Part shown: piece by piece, positions 47,118-56,050 of the stretch
Layout of the letters: every line of letters begins with the position of its first letter
Numbering within the stretch: the first letter of the stretch is position 1
From: Parafrankia irregularis
Lineage (GTDB): Bacteria > Actinomycetota > Actinomycetes > Frankiales > Frankiaceae
Direction: 5' to 3'
DNA: 64,000 nucleotides
NCBI RefSeq assembly: GCF_001536285.1
Contig: NZ_FAOZ01000007.1
Location: forward strand, 261,360 to 325,359
Translations under genes and position numbers: made by a program
The notes under the pieces: generated by a model
Databases searched by the model: none
Told to the model about the DNA's origin: nothing
The model's input: the letters and a program-made list of their open reading frames with translations, nothing else

Positions 47118-48695
47118 TTACTTCCTGATCCACAGCTGGTCGGGCAGCAGCGAGCCGAGTCCGTACTGGGTGACGCCGCCGACGTCCTTGGCCGCCATCA
47201 GGCCCGGGTTCGCGCGGACGGTGAACACACCCGGCACGAGCGCGGTCAGCCGCTGCTGGAACGTCTCGTAGGCGGCCTTGCGGGTGGCCGTGTCGGTGGC
47301 GGTGCGGCCGGTCGCGAGCGCCTCGTCGAGCTGCGGGTCGTCGACGCCGGGGAAGTTGCCGCGGGAGTCGCTGCGGAACGCGGTCCACACCCGCGGGTCC
47401 GGGTCGACGAAGCTCGAGGACCACACGAGCATGTCGAAGTCGCCGGCCATGCCCATCTTGGTGGCCTCCGGGAAGTCGACCACGCGGATGTCGACCTTGA
47501 CGTTCTTGTAGGCGCTGAGCTGCGCCTGGATGTTCTCCGCGGTGTCCTTCATCTCGGACGTGGTGTAGGCGGTGAAGGTGAACTCAACCGGCCTGCCCTC
47601 GGCGGCCAGCTCGTCGAACAGCCGCTGCGCGGTCGCCTTGTCCGTCCTGCGCAACGGCTCGTCGACGTAGAGGGGGGAGGAGTCGGAGAAGAGGGTGTCG
47701 ACGGTCTTCCCGGCGCCGTTGTAGACGGCGAGGTTGAGGGTTTCCATGTCGATCGCGGCGGCGATCGCCTGCCGGGCGCGCAGGTCGTCGAACGGCGCCC
47801 GGCGCATGTTCATCGCCAGGAACAGCCCGCCGTTGAGCGGGGTGACATCGGTGGTGTAGCCCGCGTCGGCGGCCTTGTCGAGGCTGTCCGCGTTCGTCTC
47901 GATGACCACGTCGGCCCCGCCGCTGACGAGGGTGTTGTAGCGCTGGCTCGCGTCGTTCGAGGTGCGGACGGTGATGGTGTCGAGGTAGGGCCGCGGTGCG
48001 TCGTGGTAGCGGGTGTTGCGGGTGAGCTCGATGCGGTCCTGGCGGGTCCAGCTCCTCAGCGTGTACGGACCGGCCCCGACGGGGTTCCTGTCGAAGGATT
48101 CCCTGCCCTTCGCCAGCGCCGCCGGCGAGGCGATCCAGTTCATGGACGTCGTGAGCATCGCCCGCGGGAAGCTCGGCGTCGGCGCCTTCATCCTCACCGT
48201 GAGGGTGGTGGCGTCCACGACCTCGGTGGCGGCGACCAGGGAGGCCTCGGACAGGTACGGCGAGGCGTTGGCCGGGTCGCGGTGGCGATCCCAGTTGACC
48301 TTGACGGCCTCGGCGTCGAGCGGGGTGCCGTCGGAGAAGAGCAGGCCGGGCCGCAGCTTCAGGGTGAACGTGGCACCCTTGTCGGTCGTGTCGAACGACT
48401 CGGCCATCGTGTAGCTGAGCTCGTCGGTCTTCTCGTCGTTGACCATCAGGGTGCCGTACAGGGCGTTGCCGACGAACCCGCTGATCTGCCAGGCGTTCGT
48501 CATGGTCACCGGGTCCATCGAGCTCGGCTCCCGGATCTGCAGGACCTGCGCCGTGCCGCCCTGCACCGGCGCACCGGTGGGACCGCCTGCCGTCGGACCC
48601 GCGCCTGTGTCGTCGCCACCGCCACAGGCGGCACCCAGGGTGAGTGCCGCGCAACAGGCGATGGCGGTGGTCAGTAATCGTGCTCGCCGAGCCAT
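47118..48695 (-). CDS. ABC transporter substrate-binding lipoprotein, peptide/nickel type (SBP_bac_5)
   Basis: A 525-residue exported binding protein. The signal ends in the lipobox LGAAC (Cys24), followed by a Gly-rich linker. SBP_bac_5 features include LRPGLLFSDGTPLDAEAVKVNWDR, NPVGAGPYTLRSW and GGLFLAMNMRRAPFDDLRARQAIAAAIDM, which fit the DppA/OppA/NikA fold. ATG 48695 follows GAGGGGACG. No permease or ATPase genes are nearby, so it is an orphan. Bound ligand unknown: oligopeptides, nickel complexes and glycosides are all possible. Confidence 0.92.
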   Translation of the reverse strand: MARRARLLTTAIACCAALTLGAACGGGDDTGAGPTAGGPTGAPVQGGTAQVLQIREPSSMDPVTMTNAWQISGFVGNALYGTLMVNDEKTDELSYTMAESFDTTDKGATFTLKLRPGLLFSDGTPLDAEAVKVNWDRHRDPANASPYLSEASLVAATEVVDATTLTVRMKAPTPSFPRAMLTTSMNWIASPAALAKGRESFDRNPVGAGPYTLRSWTRQDRIELTRNTRYHDAPRPYLDTITVRTSNDASQRYNTLVSGGADVVIETNADSLDKAADAGYTTDVTPLNGGLFLAMNMRRAPFDDLRARQAIAAAIDMETLNLAVYNGAGKTVDTLFSDSSPLYVDEPLRRTDKATAQRLFDELAAEGRPVEFTFTAYTTSEMKDTAENIQAQLSAYKNVKVDIRVVDFPEATKMGMAGDFDMLVWSSSFVDPDPRVWTAFRSDSRGNFPGVDDPQLDEALATGRTATDTATRKAAYETFQQRLTALVPGVFTVRANPGLMAAKDVGGVTQYGLGSLLPDQLWIRK

Positions 48696-48885
48696 GAGTC
48701 GTCCCCTCGTCGGTGTCGCGGCAGCCCGCGGGTCCGGGCGTGCGCCTGCGTCCGAGCTGGCGCTGGCGGGCGCCCGGACCGGCGCGCTGCCATCTGGTCG
48801 AGTTCCCGCAGCCGTCGGTCGACGTTCAGGCGTCGGCCGGCCCGCCGTAGCGGCGCCGGTAGGCGCGTTCTCGCTCAGTGAGACA

Positions 48886-48918
48886 GCTATCTTTCACGAG
48901 AAGATAGCGAGCTTCTCG
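48886..48918. promoter_or_regulatory. Two overlapping, mutually exclusive inverted repeats upstream of the SBP gene
   Basis: GCTATCTT (48886-48893) pairs with AAGATAGC (48901-48908). CGAGAAG (48897-48903) pairs with CTTCTCG (48912-48918). The two stems share 48901-48903 and cannot form together. They lie about 190-220 bp from the binding-protein start and 170-200 bp before the small SH3-like gene, so they may be operators or an alternative RNA structure. Confidence 0.45.
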
Positions 48919-49086
48919 CAGCGTTGTTGACGGTTTGCGTAACTCCGAGCTGGCGTTTTCGCCCGATTACCGGGCCGGTGCGCGGTCGGCGCGCAGCCAC
49001 CGGACGAGTCGGCACCGTCGCGGCCGCAGGCGCCACGGTGGGCCCCCTGCGTGGGCCCGGAGCCACCACGTTGCATACTGACGGCG

Positions 49087-49308
49087 ATGAGCCAGTCATC
49101 GGTTCCCAGACGTCACCTGCCGACCAGCCCCTTCAAGGCGCCCGTCATCGTGCCTACCCCCGAGTTCGCCGAGGGCGACCGGGTCGTCCACGACGCCTTC
49201 GGGCTTGGCCGGGTCACCCGGGTCGAGGGCCCCCATGCCGTCCTGGTGGATTTCGGGTCAAGCCAGAAACGCATCGCGAGTCCGTTCGAGGGCATGTCAC
49301 ACCTCTGA
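49087..49308 (+). CDS. Small SH3/KOW-like protein resembling the UvrD/PcrA tail, function unknown
   Basis: A 73-residue protein. EGDRVVHDAFGLGRVTRVEGPHAVLVDFGSSQKRI matches the small barrel found at the C-terminus of UvrD/PcrA helicases and in CarD-like proteins, with the GD-x-V-x-H-x-x-F-G-x-G-x-V core. In those proteins this domain contacts RNA polymerase or DNA. Here it stands alone. A CATACT -10-like element is located about 15 bp before ATG 49087. Single-domain copies occur in actinobacteria; a role in transcription-coupled processes is inference. Confidence 0.65.
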   Translation: MSQSSVPRRHLPTSPFKAPVIVPTPEFAEGDRVVHDAFGLGRVTRVEGPHAVLVDFGSSQKRIASPFEGMSHL

Positions 49309-49349
49309 CGGCTCAGGCTGCGCCCAGCCCGCCTCCGGCGCGCGCGGCC

Positions 49350-50630
49350 TCAGGTGTGCTCAGGCTGGTCCGGCCGCGCTGCCGGTGTGCCCGGGGCCGC
49401 CGGTGTGCCCAGGTGCTCCGCCGCCGCGGCCCGCGCCAGCTCCAGCACGATCTTCGGCGCCAGCCCCCGGGCGGCGGCGACCGCGAGCACGTCCTCATGC
49501 TCGACGGAGGCGTTGACGACCTCGCCGCGCGACGAGGCGACCTTCACCCGGACCTGCCCACCGGCGACGGGCACCCGCAGCTCCCGGCGGGCCAGCGCCG
49601 TCTTCGTGACGACGTACTCACGGACCCCGATCGATGACGTGTGGCGGAACAGCACGTCGCGCACACGGTCGGTGTCGGCGGGGGCGCACAGCGCGCAGAC
49701 GGTGTGCGCCGGCCGGCCCTTCTTCATCAGGATCGGCGTGAGCCAGGCGTCGAGCGCGCCACCCGCGAGCAGCGCCGCCAGAGTCGACGGCCACAGCCGT
49801 GGATCCAGATCGTCGACGTTCGCCTCCAGCACGACGTTCTCGCCGTGCCGGGCACCGTGTGCCACCGCCGCGCCGGCCAGGTTCTCCTGACCGACGACGA
49901 GACGGGTCACGTTCGGGTGCTCGGTGAGGTCCCGCCCGCCCGCGCCGAGCCCGACCGCGGTCGTGCGCATCAGTGGCATGGCGCCGAAGCTCTCCGCGAG
50001 GGTGACGGCGAGCGCGACGCCGGTCGGTGTCGCGAGCTCCACGTCGACCGGGCCGCCCGCCGCGGGCGCCCCGCTCGCCCGCAGCAGCTCCAGCACAGCC
50101 GGCCCCGGCAGCGGGATCGCCCCGTGCGCGGCATGGACCCGCCCGCCTCCCAGCGAGATCGGGCTGCACACCAGCCGCCCGACGCCCAGCGCGTGCAGCC
50201 CGACGATGGCGCAGACGACGTCGGCGATGCTGTCGAGCGCACCGACCTCGTGGAAGTGGACCTGCTCGATCGGGCGGCCGTGCACCGCCGCCTCGGCGGC
50301 ACCCAGGGTGCGGAACACGTCCGCGGCACGCCCGCGAACCACCGGGGCGAGCGTGGACGACTCCAGCAGCCCCAGAATGTCGCGTAGCCCCCGGGCCGGC
50401 TGGTTCGGCGCGCAGCGCACCAGCACCTGGGTCGCCCGCAGCCCGCGGCGGGTGACGGTCCGCGCCGCCAGCTCCACGTCGTCGGCCAGGCCGAGCGCGG
50501 CCACGGCGGCGCGCAGGACGTCCAGGGGTGCCCCGGCGTCCACGCAGGCGCCGAGGAGCATGTCCCCGCTGATGCCGCCGGTCACGTCGAGCCAGCCGAC
50601 ATTGTCCGCAGAGATCGTCTCGCCCGCCAT
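49350..50630 (-). CDS. larC: Nickel insertion protein for the lactate racemase cofactor (LarC/DUF111)
   Basis: A 426-residue LarC-family protein. LarC inserts nickel into the pyridinium bis-thiocarboxylate nucleotide made by LarB and LarE, a CTP-dependent reaction. Family motifs: LDVTGGISGDMLLGACVDAGA at the start, VHFHEVGALDSIADVVCA, HGAIPLPGPAVLELL, ELATPTGVAL, EANVDDLDPRLW and MKKGRPAHTVCALC. ATG 50630 puts the GISGDM motif near residue 20 as in relatives; the frame continues open upstream without support. larB, larE and larA are not in the window. Confidence 0.9.
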   Translation of the reverse strand: MAGETISADNVGWLDVTGGISGDMLLGACVDAGAPLDVLRAAVAALGLADDVELAARTVTRRGLRATQVLVRCAPNQPARGLRDILGLLESSTLAPVVRGRAADVFRTLGAAEAAVHGRPIEQVHFHEVGALDSIADVVCAIVGLHALGVGRLVCSPISLGGGRVHAAHGAIPLPGPAVLELLRASGAPAAGGPVDVELATPTGVALAVTLAESFGAMPLMRTTAVGLGAGGRDLTEHPNVTRLVVGQENLAGAAVAHGARHGENVVLEANVDDLDPRLWPSTLAALLAGGALDAWLTPILMKKGRPAHTVCALCAPADTDRVRDVLFRHTSSIGVREYVVTKTALARRELRVPVAGGQVRVKVASSRGEVVNASVEHEDVLAVAAARGLAPKIVLELARAAAAEHLGTPAAPGTPAARPDQPEHT

Positions 50631-50713
50631 GGCCCCATCATCGCCGGCCGCGGCCGGCGGCCGGCGATCCACCCACCCGAGCAGGTCCCGGTCGGGTCCG
50701 GCTCCGGCGTCGG

Positions 50714-51616
50714 TCAGATGTCGTCCCAGGGCACCGCGGCGTACACCTGGGCCAGGGCGGCGACGGCCGCCGGCGCGGCCGGGAACGTCGTCGTGTCGAT
50801 CCGCCCCACCGGCGCGAGGCCGCGCCCGTTCACCACGAAGGCGGCCTGGAACCGGCCGAGGCCCGCCAGCGGCACCGGTTCCCGCCGGGAGCCCGGCAGC
50901 CGCTTGTCGAGCAGCGTCATCGTGACGCCGGTCAGCATCGGGGCCTGCGGCCAGATCACCGTGGCCGGCCCGGCAACGGTCCCGCCAGCCGCGTCCCCGG
51001 TCCCGTCGCCGGTCGTCAGGAAGCCGATGTTGGCGACGGTGGTCTCGCACACCAGCCCGTCCGCGGTGACGAGCAGCGCGTCGTCGAACCCGCGGCGGCG
51101 GGCGAGCCGGGCGCTGTGCAGCTGCCCGAAGGTCCCGACATGCTTGAGATGCGGGAACGGCCGCGGGGAGCACAGCGAGCTCAGCCGCAGCGGGGTGACG
51201 GCCGGCTCCGCCGGTGCGCCGACGGAGACCAGGACATGGACCGCCCCGTTCGCGCCCGGAAAGACCACCACCCGTACGGTCGCGTCACCGCGGCGCTCCG
51301 GACCCTGCGTCGCGGTCGCGGTCGCGGTCGCAGCCGCGGCGGTCGCCGGTGTTGCCGGCGTCGGCGTCGGTGCCGTGGCGAGGGCGTGTCGGATCCGGTC
51401 GCGCAGCAGGTCCGGGTCCAGGCCGGTTCCGTAGAGCTCCTGGTTCGCCTGGTCCAGACGGCGCAGGTGCAGCTCGAGCCCGCGGACCCGGCCGGCCCGG
51501 ACCTGCATGGTCGTGACATGCCCGTCGTTGGTCAGCGCCAGCCGGCGCAGATCGGCCGGGCCGGCCGGGCGGGCGTCGACCTCGACGTGCGGCGACGGCG
51601 TCTCCACGGCGTCCAC
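50714..51616 (-). CDS. Class IV aminotransferase-like PLP protein
   Basis: A 300-residue fold-type IV PLP protein (branched-chain aminotransferase or 4-amino-4-deoxychorismate lyase group). The PLP Lys is in LKHVGTFGQL, the phosphate-binding region in ETTVANIGF, and PMLTGVTMTLL is the family's late motif. An Ala/Thr-rich low-complexity stretch (about residues 80-105) interrupts the N-terminal domain. Both D-amino-acid aminotransferases and PabC-like lyases show this pattern; the sequence alone does not separate them. It lies 83 bp upstream of larC on the same strand and may be co-transcribed. Confidence 0.85.
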   Translation of the reverse strand: MDAVETPSPHVEVDARPAGPADLRRLALTNDGHVTTMQVRAGRVRGLELHLRRLDQANQELYGTGLDPDLLRDRIRHALATAPTPTPATPATAAAATATATATQGPERRGDATVRVVVFPGANGAVHVLVSVGAPAEPAVTPLRLSSLCSPRPFPHLKHVGTFGQLHSARLARRRGFDDALLVTADGLVCETTVANIGFLTTGDGTGDAAGGTVAGPATVIWPQAPMLTGVTMTLLDKRLPGSRREPVPLAGLGRFQAAFVVNGRGLAPVGRIDTTTFPAAPAAVAALAQVYAAVPWDDI

Positions 51617-51856
51617 CGTAGTGCCGCATCGGCGTCATCGTGACCGTTTCCGGGCGGCCGGTCCGGCCGGGCCGACACAGGTGAAGGCCCGATTCGTCCG
51701 CCCCCGCCGGAGGGCACGTGATGTTCGCGGGGGAGGATGTTGTTCCGCCAGCGGCGAATTCCGGTAGCGCGTACGGTGTCGTCGCGACGAAGATCTCCCG
51801 TCACCCTGGCCGGGCGCGGGCGACGACTGCGGGCCGTGAACGAATGGGGGTCTTCG

Positions 51857-54268
51857 GTGACGTCCGAGACGAGGCACGTTGAGGCGGCGGGCCGGCCCTG
51901 GTCGCGCGGCGGGCTGGGCCGGGCGGCGACCGCGGAGACCTCCGCGGTCAGCCTGCTGGACACCCTGAGCGAGGTCGTGTTCCGGACCGACGCGGACGGA
52001 CGCTGGACCTACCTGAACCGGGCCTGGACGACGCTGACCGGCTACGAGGTCGGCCCGAGCCTCGGCGCCCGCCTCCTCGACTACGTCCACCCCGACGAGG
52101 TGGAGTACGCGGCGACGGTGTTCGCCGACGTGGCGCGGGCCGGCACGGACCAGTGTGTGCACGAGGCGCGCTGCCGAACCCGCCACGGTGGCTACCTGCG
52201 GGTCCAGATCCGCGCGAGCGTGCTGCGCGGGCCCGCCGGGGAGGTCGTCGGCAACTCGGGGACGATCGTCGACGTCTCCGGGTCGCGCTCGCACGCCCAG
52301 GTCGTCGGCGAGGAGGCCACCCTGCTGGAGTCGGTCGGCACCGGGAGCGCCTTCGAGGACCTGCCGACCGGTGTCGCCGTCTACGACCGTGAGCTGCGGG
52401 TGCGCCGCTCCTCGAGCGCCGTCGACCGGATGGTCGGCGCCGCGCTGCGGGTCGGTGAGCCGCTGGATCGGCTCGTCGAGCGGGTCCGGCCGGCCGACTG
52501 GCGCTCGCGCTCCCTCGGCGGTGAATGGGGCCTGGTCCCGGTCGCGCTGCGGACGGGCCGCAGCCAGCTCGGGGATCTGGAGCTCGACGTCGAGGGCGGG
52601 TCGGCGCGCTCCGTGCGGGCGACCGTCATTCCGTTCCAGCAGAGCGGCGAGGAGCTGGCGGCGCTGGTGCTGTCCGACATCACCGACCTGCGCCGCGCCG
52701 AGCGGCAGCAGGCCGGGCTCGCCCGGCTCGGCCAGCGGGCACTGGCCGGCGTCGACCTGCCGACCCTGCTGGCGGAGGCGGTCGAGCTGGTCGCCGGGGC
52801 ACTCGAGGTGGCCGTCTGCGAGGTGATCCAGCGGGACGTGGACGGCCGTGAGCTGGACCATGAGGTGGACGGCGGGCCCGGACCGGGGCGGGACCGGGAT
52901 CCTGCCGGCCGGCGGGACGCGGCGCCCACCGCTCCAGGGGTGCTCCTGACGGACCCGGCGGCGGCCACCGCGGCGCTGACCGACCCGGCGGCGCCGACGG
53001 CACCCACGGCGCTCGGTGTCGGCCCGATCTATCTCACCGGGCCGCTCGCGATCGAGGCGCGGTCGCTGGTCCATCTCGCGTTCGACGTCGACGAGCCGGT
53101 GGTGGCGAACAACCTGGACGCCTGCCCGCACCTGCGCAGCGGCTGGTCGGACGCGGGCGGCGCGCAGGCCGCGCTGGCGTCCCGGGTGGGCAGCGCCGGT
53201 TCCCCGTACGGGGTGCTCGCCGTGGCCAGCCTGCTGCCGCGCCGGTTCACCGGCGACGAGGCGCGCTTCGTCCAGGCCGTCGCGAACACCCTCGGCGCGG
53301 CCATCGACCGGGAACGGTCCGAGCGCCGCGCCCGGGCGCGGTACGAGGCGGCCCAGCGGGGCCGGGCGTGGCTCGCGGCCAGCGCCGAGATCACCGCCGG
53401 TGCCATGGTGGCCGGCCAGTCGCAGCAGGCGCGCATGTTGCTGGCGTCGCTGGCGCGGGCGGTCACCTCCGCGGACGTCGGTGCGGTCGCGCTGCCCGAC
53501 GAGGCCGGCAACCTGGTCGCCACCGAGGTGGACTCCGCCGGCCATCGGCATTCCGACCCGGAGACCCTGCACAGCCTCGCGCTGGCGCTGGAGGCGGCCG
53601 AGAGCCGGTCCGAGTTCCTCGCCGGTCGTCCGGTCCTCGTCGACGGCCTGGACGATTCCGATGCCTGGAGTGGCCCGATCGCCCTGGCGCCGCTCGCGGA
53701 GGCGGCTGCGGCGGCGGCAGCGGAGACGGCGGCGGATTCGTCGGATCTGGCTGATTCGTCGGCGGAGCCGGGGAACGAGCGGGACGCCGGCTCGGTCCGC
53801 GGTGGGGTGGACGGGGCGGGCGACCTGCTGGTGGCGGTGCCGATCCCGCCGATCCCGCCGGGACCGCGGCTGCGCGACGCGCTGGTCGTCCCGCTGACCG
53901 CCGCCGGCGAGCAGCTGGGTGCGCTGGTGCTGGGCAACGCTCCGGACGGCGTTCCGTTCGCCGCCGACGACCCGGAGCTCGTGGGGGTGTTCGCGAACGA
54001 CGCGGCGATGGCGATCCACCTGGCCGAGGCGCAGCGCGAGCGGGCCCGGTTCGCGGTGTTCGAGGACCGTGAGCGCATCGCCCGTGACCTGCATGACCTG
54101 GTCATCCAGCGGCTTTTCGCCATCGGGCTGCACCTGCAGTCGCTCACCCGAGCCGTCGGTGACGTGACGGCCGCGCGGCTCAACGCGGCCATCAACGGTC
54201 TTGATTCGAGCATCGAGGACATCCGGCGCACGATCTTCAGGCTTCAGCCGACGCCGGTCGGCGCCTGA
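51857..54268 (+). CDS. PAS/GAF sensor with HisKA_3 helix but no ATPase domain
   Basis: About 803 residues from GTG 51857 (GGGGGT 6 bp upstream; GTG 51836 is an alternative). Order: PAS domain (about 32-145), a second PAS-like part (165-285), GAF (about 305-490), a second GAF (510-720) with an Ala-rich insert, then a HisKA_3 helix ERIARDLHDLVIQRL with intact His746 and IRRTIFRLQP. The protein ends 10 residues after that, where DevS-type kinases would continue with HATPase_c. A perfect terminator follows 7 bp after the stop, so the short form appears to be the real product, not a recent nonsense mutation. Confidence 0.85.
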   Translation: MTSETRHVEAAGRPWSRGGLGRAATAETSAVSLLDTLSEVVFRTDADGRWTYLNRAWTTLTGYEVGPSLGARLLDYVHPDEVEYAATVFADVARAGTDQCVHEARCRTRHGGYLRVQIRASVLRGPAGEVVGNSGTIVDVSGSRSHAQVVGEEATLLESVGTGSAFEDLPTGVAVYDRELRVRRSSSAVDRMVGAALRVGEPLDRLVERVRPADWRSRSLGGEWGLVPVALRTGRSQLGDLELDVEGGSARSVRATVIPFQQSGEELAALVLSDITDLRRAERQQAGLARLGQRALAGVDLPTLLAEAVELVAGALEVAVCEVIQRDVDGRELDHEVDGGPGPGRDRDPAGRRDAAPTAPGVLLTDPAAATAALTDPAAPTAPTALGVGPIYLTGPLAIEARSLVHLAFDVDEPVVANNLDACPHLRSGWSDAGGAQAALASRVGSAGSPYGVLAVASLLPRRFTGDEARFVQAVANTLGAAIDRERSERRARARYEAAQRGRAWLAASAEITAGAMVAGQSQQARMLLASLARAVTSADVGAVALPDEAGNLVATEVDSAGHRHSDPETLHSLALALEAAESRSEFLAGRPVLVDGLDDSDAWSGPIALAPLAEAAAAAAAETAADSSDLADSSAEPGNERDAGSVRGGVDGAGDLLVAVPIPPIPPGPRLRDALVVPLTAAGEQLGALVLGNAPDGVPFAADDPELVGVFANDAAMAIHLAEAQRERARFAVFEDRERIARDLHDLVIQRLFAIGLHLQSLTRAVGDVTAARLNAAINGLDSSIEDIRRTIFRLQPTPVGA

Positions 54269-54274
54269 GACGAA

Positions 54275-54304
54275 GGGGGCAGGCCCGGATCCGGGCCTGC
54301 CCCC
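54275..54304. terminator. 30-bp perfect palindrome, bidirectional terminator
   Basis: All 15 base pairs from 54275 to 54304 match (GGGGGCAGGCCCGGA and its complement). It lies between the stops of the convergent sensor gene (54268) and SnoaL-like gene (54332). Confidence 0.8.
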
Positions 54305-54331
54305 ACCTTCCCGGCGCCTGGAGGCCCGCGG

Positions 54332-55048
54332 TCAGGCGCCGGCCGGGCAGCCGGGGCTGCCCGGCTCATCCGACCCGGTCGCACCGGTCGCACCGGTGCC
54401 GACAAGCTGCCCGAGGAAGAGGCTGTTGTCGTAGAAATGTTCGGTTTCCAGCAGCTTCAGGTCGTCGGAGACCCGGGCGACGGTGACGCCGAACAGCTCG
54501 ATCCGCTCGCCGGTGGGGGCGTTGCCCTTGTAGGGGCCGGTGAAGCTGCCCCAGTGCCGCCATTTGAAGGAGATGACGGGCGGCGGCGAGTACACCTCGA
54601 GGACCTCCCAGAAGAAGCCGCCCGGGAAGGCCGTGTGGAAGACCTCGTGCGAGGACTCGAAGGTCTCCTCGCTCGCCTTGTAGTAGGGATTCTCCCCGAT
54701 CAGGATGTTGTAGCTGCCGCGCTCGGCGAGCTCGGCGCTGCCCGCGGGCGCTCCGCCGTTGAGGCTCACCTTGACCCGGTCGACGACCATGCTGACCCAC
54801 TGTGCCGGGTCGGCCTTGTGGGACAGCTCCATCTCGAAGACCTGCACGAGGTTCTCGACGATGTCGGCGAGCGATCCCGGCTCGTGGCGGGTGGTCCGTT
54901 CGCCGGGCATCACCTCGCGGGAGAAGTGGTAGTCCGGCGGGGCGCCGTGGCGCCATTGCGTGTCCGCCGCCGCCGTCGCGGCGGCGAGGACCGCCTCGCG
55001 GCCCTGTAGGTGCAGCGGAGTCGTGCCGGTCGGGCCGTTGTCGGTCAC
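54332..55048 (-). CDS. SnoaL/NTF2-like protein, function unknown
   Basis: A 238-residue protein with the look of the SnoaL-like/NTF2 superfamily: an N-terminal helix region (EPGSLADIVENLVQVFEMELSHKADPAQWVSMVVDRVKVSL), and later strand-rich parts with SFKWRHWGSFTGPYKGNAPTGERIELFGVTVARVSDDLKLLETEHFYD, which matches the ester-cyclase core where a Trp/Phe-lined pocket binds the ligand. GTG 55048 follows GGAGG. It could be a polyketide cyclase-like enzyme or a binding protein. No polyketide genes are near; the PKS is 48 kb away. Confidence 0.75.
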   Translation of the reverse strand: MTDNGPTGTTPLHLQGREAVLAAATAAADTQWRHGAPPDYHFSREVMPGERTTRHEPGSLADIVENLVQVFEMELSHKADPAQWVSMVVDRVKVSLNGGAPAGSAELAERGSYNILIGENPYYKASEETFESSHEVFHTAFPGGFFWEVLEVYSPPPVISFKWRHWGSFTGPYKGNAPTGERIELFGVTVARVSDDLKLLETEHFYDNSLFLGQLVGTGATGATGSDEPGSPGCPAGA

Positions 55049-55224
55049 CGTGTCGTCCTCCGGAGGTCTGGCTGTCTGGCTCTGACGGTCTGGCTGGTTC
55101 TGGCGGACTGATGCGTCGGCCAGGGAGGGGCTGACGCAGACCTCGATCGGTGTTCCCCGGGTGGTCGTCTCGACGGTCCGGTTGGGTGGCGGAATGCGTC
55201 ATTTGCGACGTAACGGGGTACTTC

Positions 55225-55335
55225 ATGAGTCTGGTCGCGGAACAACCTGCCAGGCCCACACCGTTCGTCCCCGGAGGAACGTCGAAAGTCCCTATGGGAC
55301 AGGTACATCTGCCGCCGTCGGGGGTCGAAGGGTAG
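55225..55335 (+). CDS. Candidate small peptide gene (36 residues)
   Basis: ATG 55225, 7 bp after GGGG, opens a 36-codon frame with protein-like composition (EQPARPTPFVPGG, PMGQVHLPPSG). A short dyad GTCCC-TAT-GGGAC (55288-55300) lies inside. No family recognised; it may equally be the untranslated leader of the cold-shock gene. Apart from this, the 527-bp gap 55049-55575 holds nothing I can support. Confidence 0.25.
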   Translation: MSLVAEQPARPTPFVPGGTSKVPMGQVHLPPSGVEG

Positions 55336-55575
55336 CCCAGGGGTGACCTGAATTATCCGGCGCGGGTGGCCGTGTCGGCGCCAGGACCGCACGAGAACCG
55401 GACCAGGGTGGCCCGCGATGTCGCCCGTCCGTGAGCGGAGACGACCGAAACCCGGCCATGCCGCCGCGGCTTGCCTAAGATGTCGGGCGACTGCCACGGT
55501 CCCCTCCCGCGGTGACGGACGGGCCCGCTCGGCAGCGGGTCGGATCTTGGGTTCCTCAGGGGTTGTGGGTGAGTT

Positions 55576-56004
55576 GTGAGCACGGGTAAAGTCCTTCGTT
55601 TCGATCATGTCCGTGGCTATGGGTTCATCGCGCCGAGCGACGGCGGCGAGGACGTCTTCCTGCACGCGAACGACCTCCTCGTCGAGAAGAGCCTGGTGGT
55701 GCCGGGCGTGTTGATGGAGTTCGACGTCGAGGACAGCGACCGGGGGCGTAAGGCGTCGTCGGCCCGGATCGTGCGGGGCTCGGCCCCCGGTGGGCCGTCG
55801 CCGGTGGCGGGTCCGGGGCCGGTGTCCGCGAGGGCGGACGACGGTGGCGACGGGCTGTGTGACGTCCTGCCGGTGGAGGAGTTCACGCAGGAGGTCACCG
55901 AGGTGCTGCTGCAGACCGAGCCGCCGCTGACCGGCACGCAGATCCTGCACGTGCGTCGCCAGCTCGCCAGCTTCGCGCGCAAGTACGGCTGGGTCGAGAA
56001 CTAG
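55576..56004 (+). CDS. Cold-shock-domain protein with C-terminal extension
   Basis: A 142-residue protein. The N-terminal 68 residues form a cold-shock domain with RNP-1-like RGYGFI and RNP-2-like VFLHAND, so it should bind single-stranded RNA or DNA. A flexible Gly/Pro linker leads to about 50 residues (EEFTQEVTEVLLQTEPPLTGTQILHVRRQLASFARKYGWVEN) that are not part of ordinary 67-residue CspA proteins but are found in longer actinobacterial relatives. Start GTG 55576 after GGGTGAG. Confidence 0.9.
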   Translation: MSTGKVLRFDHVRGYGFIAPSDGGEDVFLHANDLLVEKSLVVPGVLMEFDVEDSDRGRKASSARIVRGSAPGGPSPVAGPGPVSARADDGGDGLCDVLPVEEFTQEVTEVLLQTEPPLTGTQILHVRRQLASFARKYGWVEN

Positions 56005-56050
56005 CGCGGCCGCGAACACGGCAGGCGGGGAACCAGGGCCCTCGACAGGC

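Noticed and set aside
49350-51173. LarC extended upstream to a 607-residue protein
   Set aside because: The additional residues upstream of 50630 are out-of-frame shadow of the aminotransferase; family members start at the position chosen.
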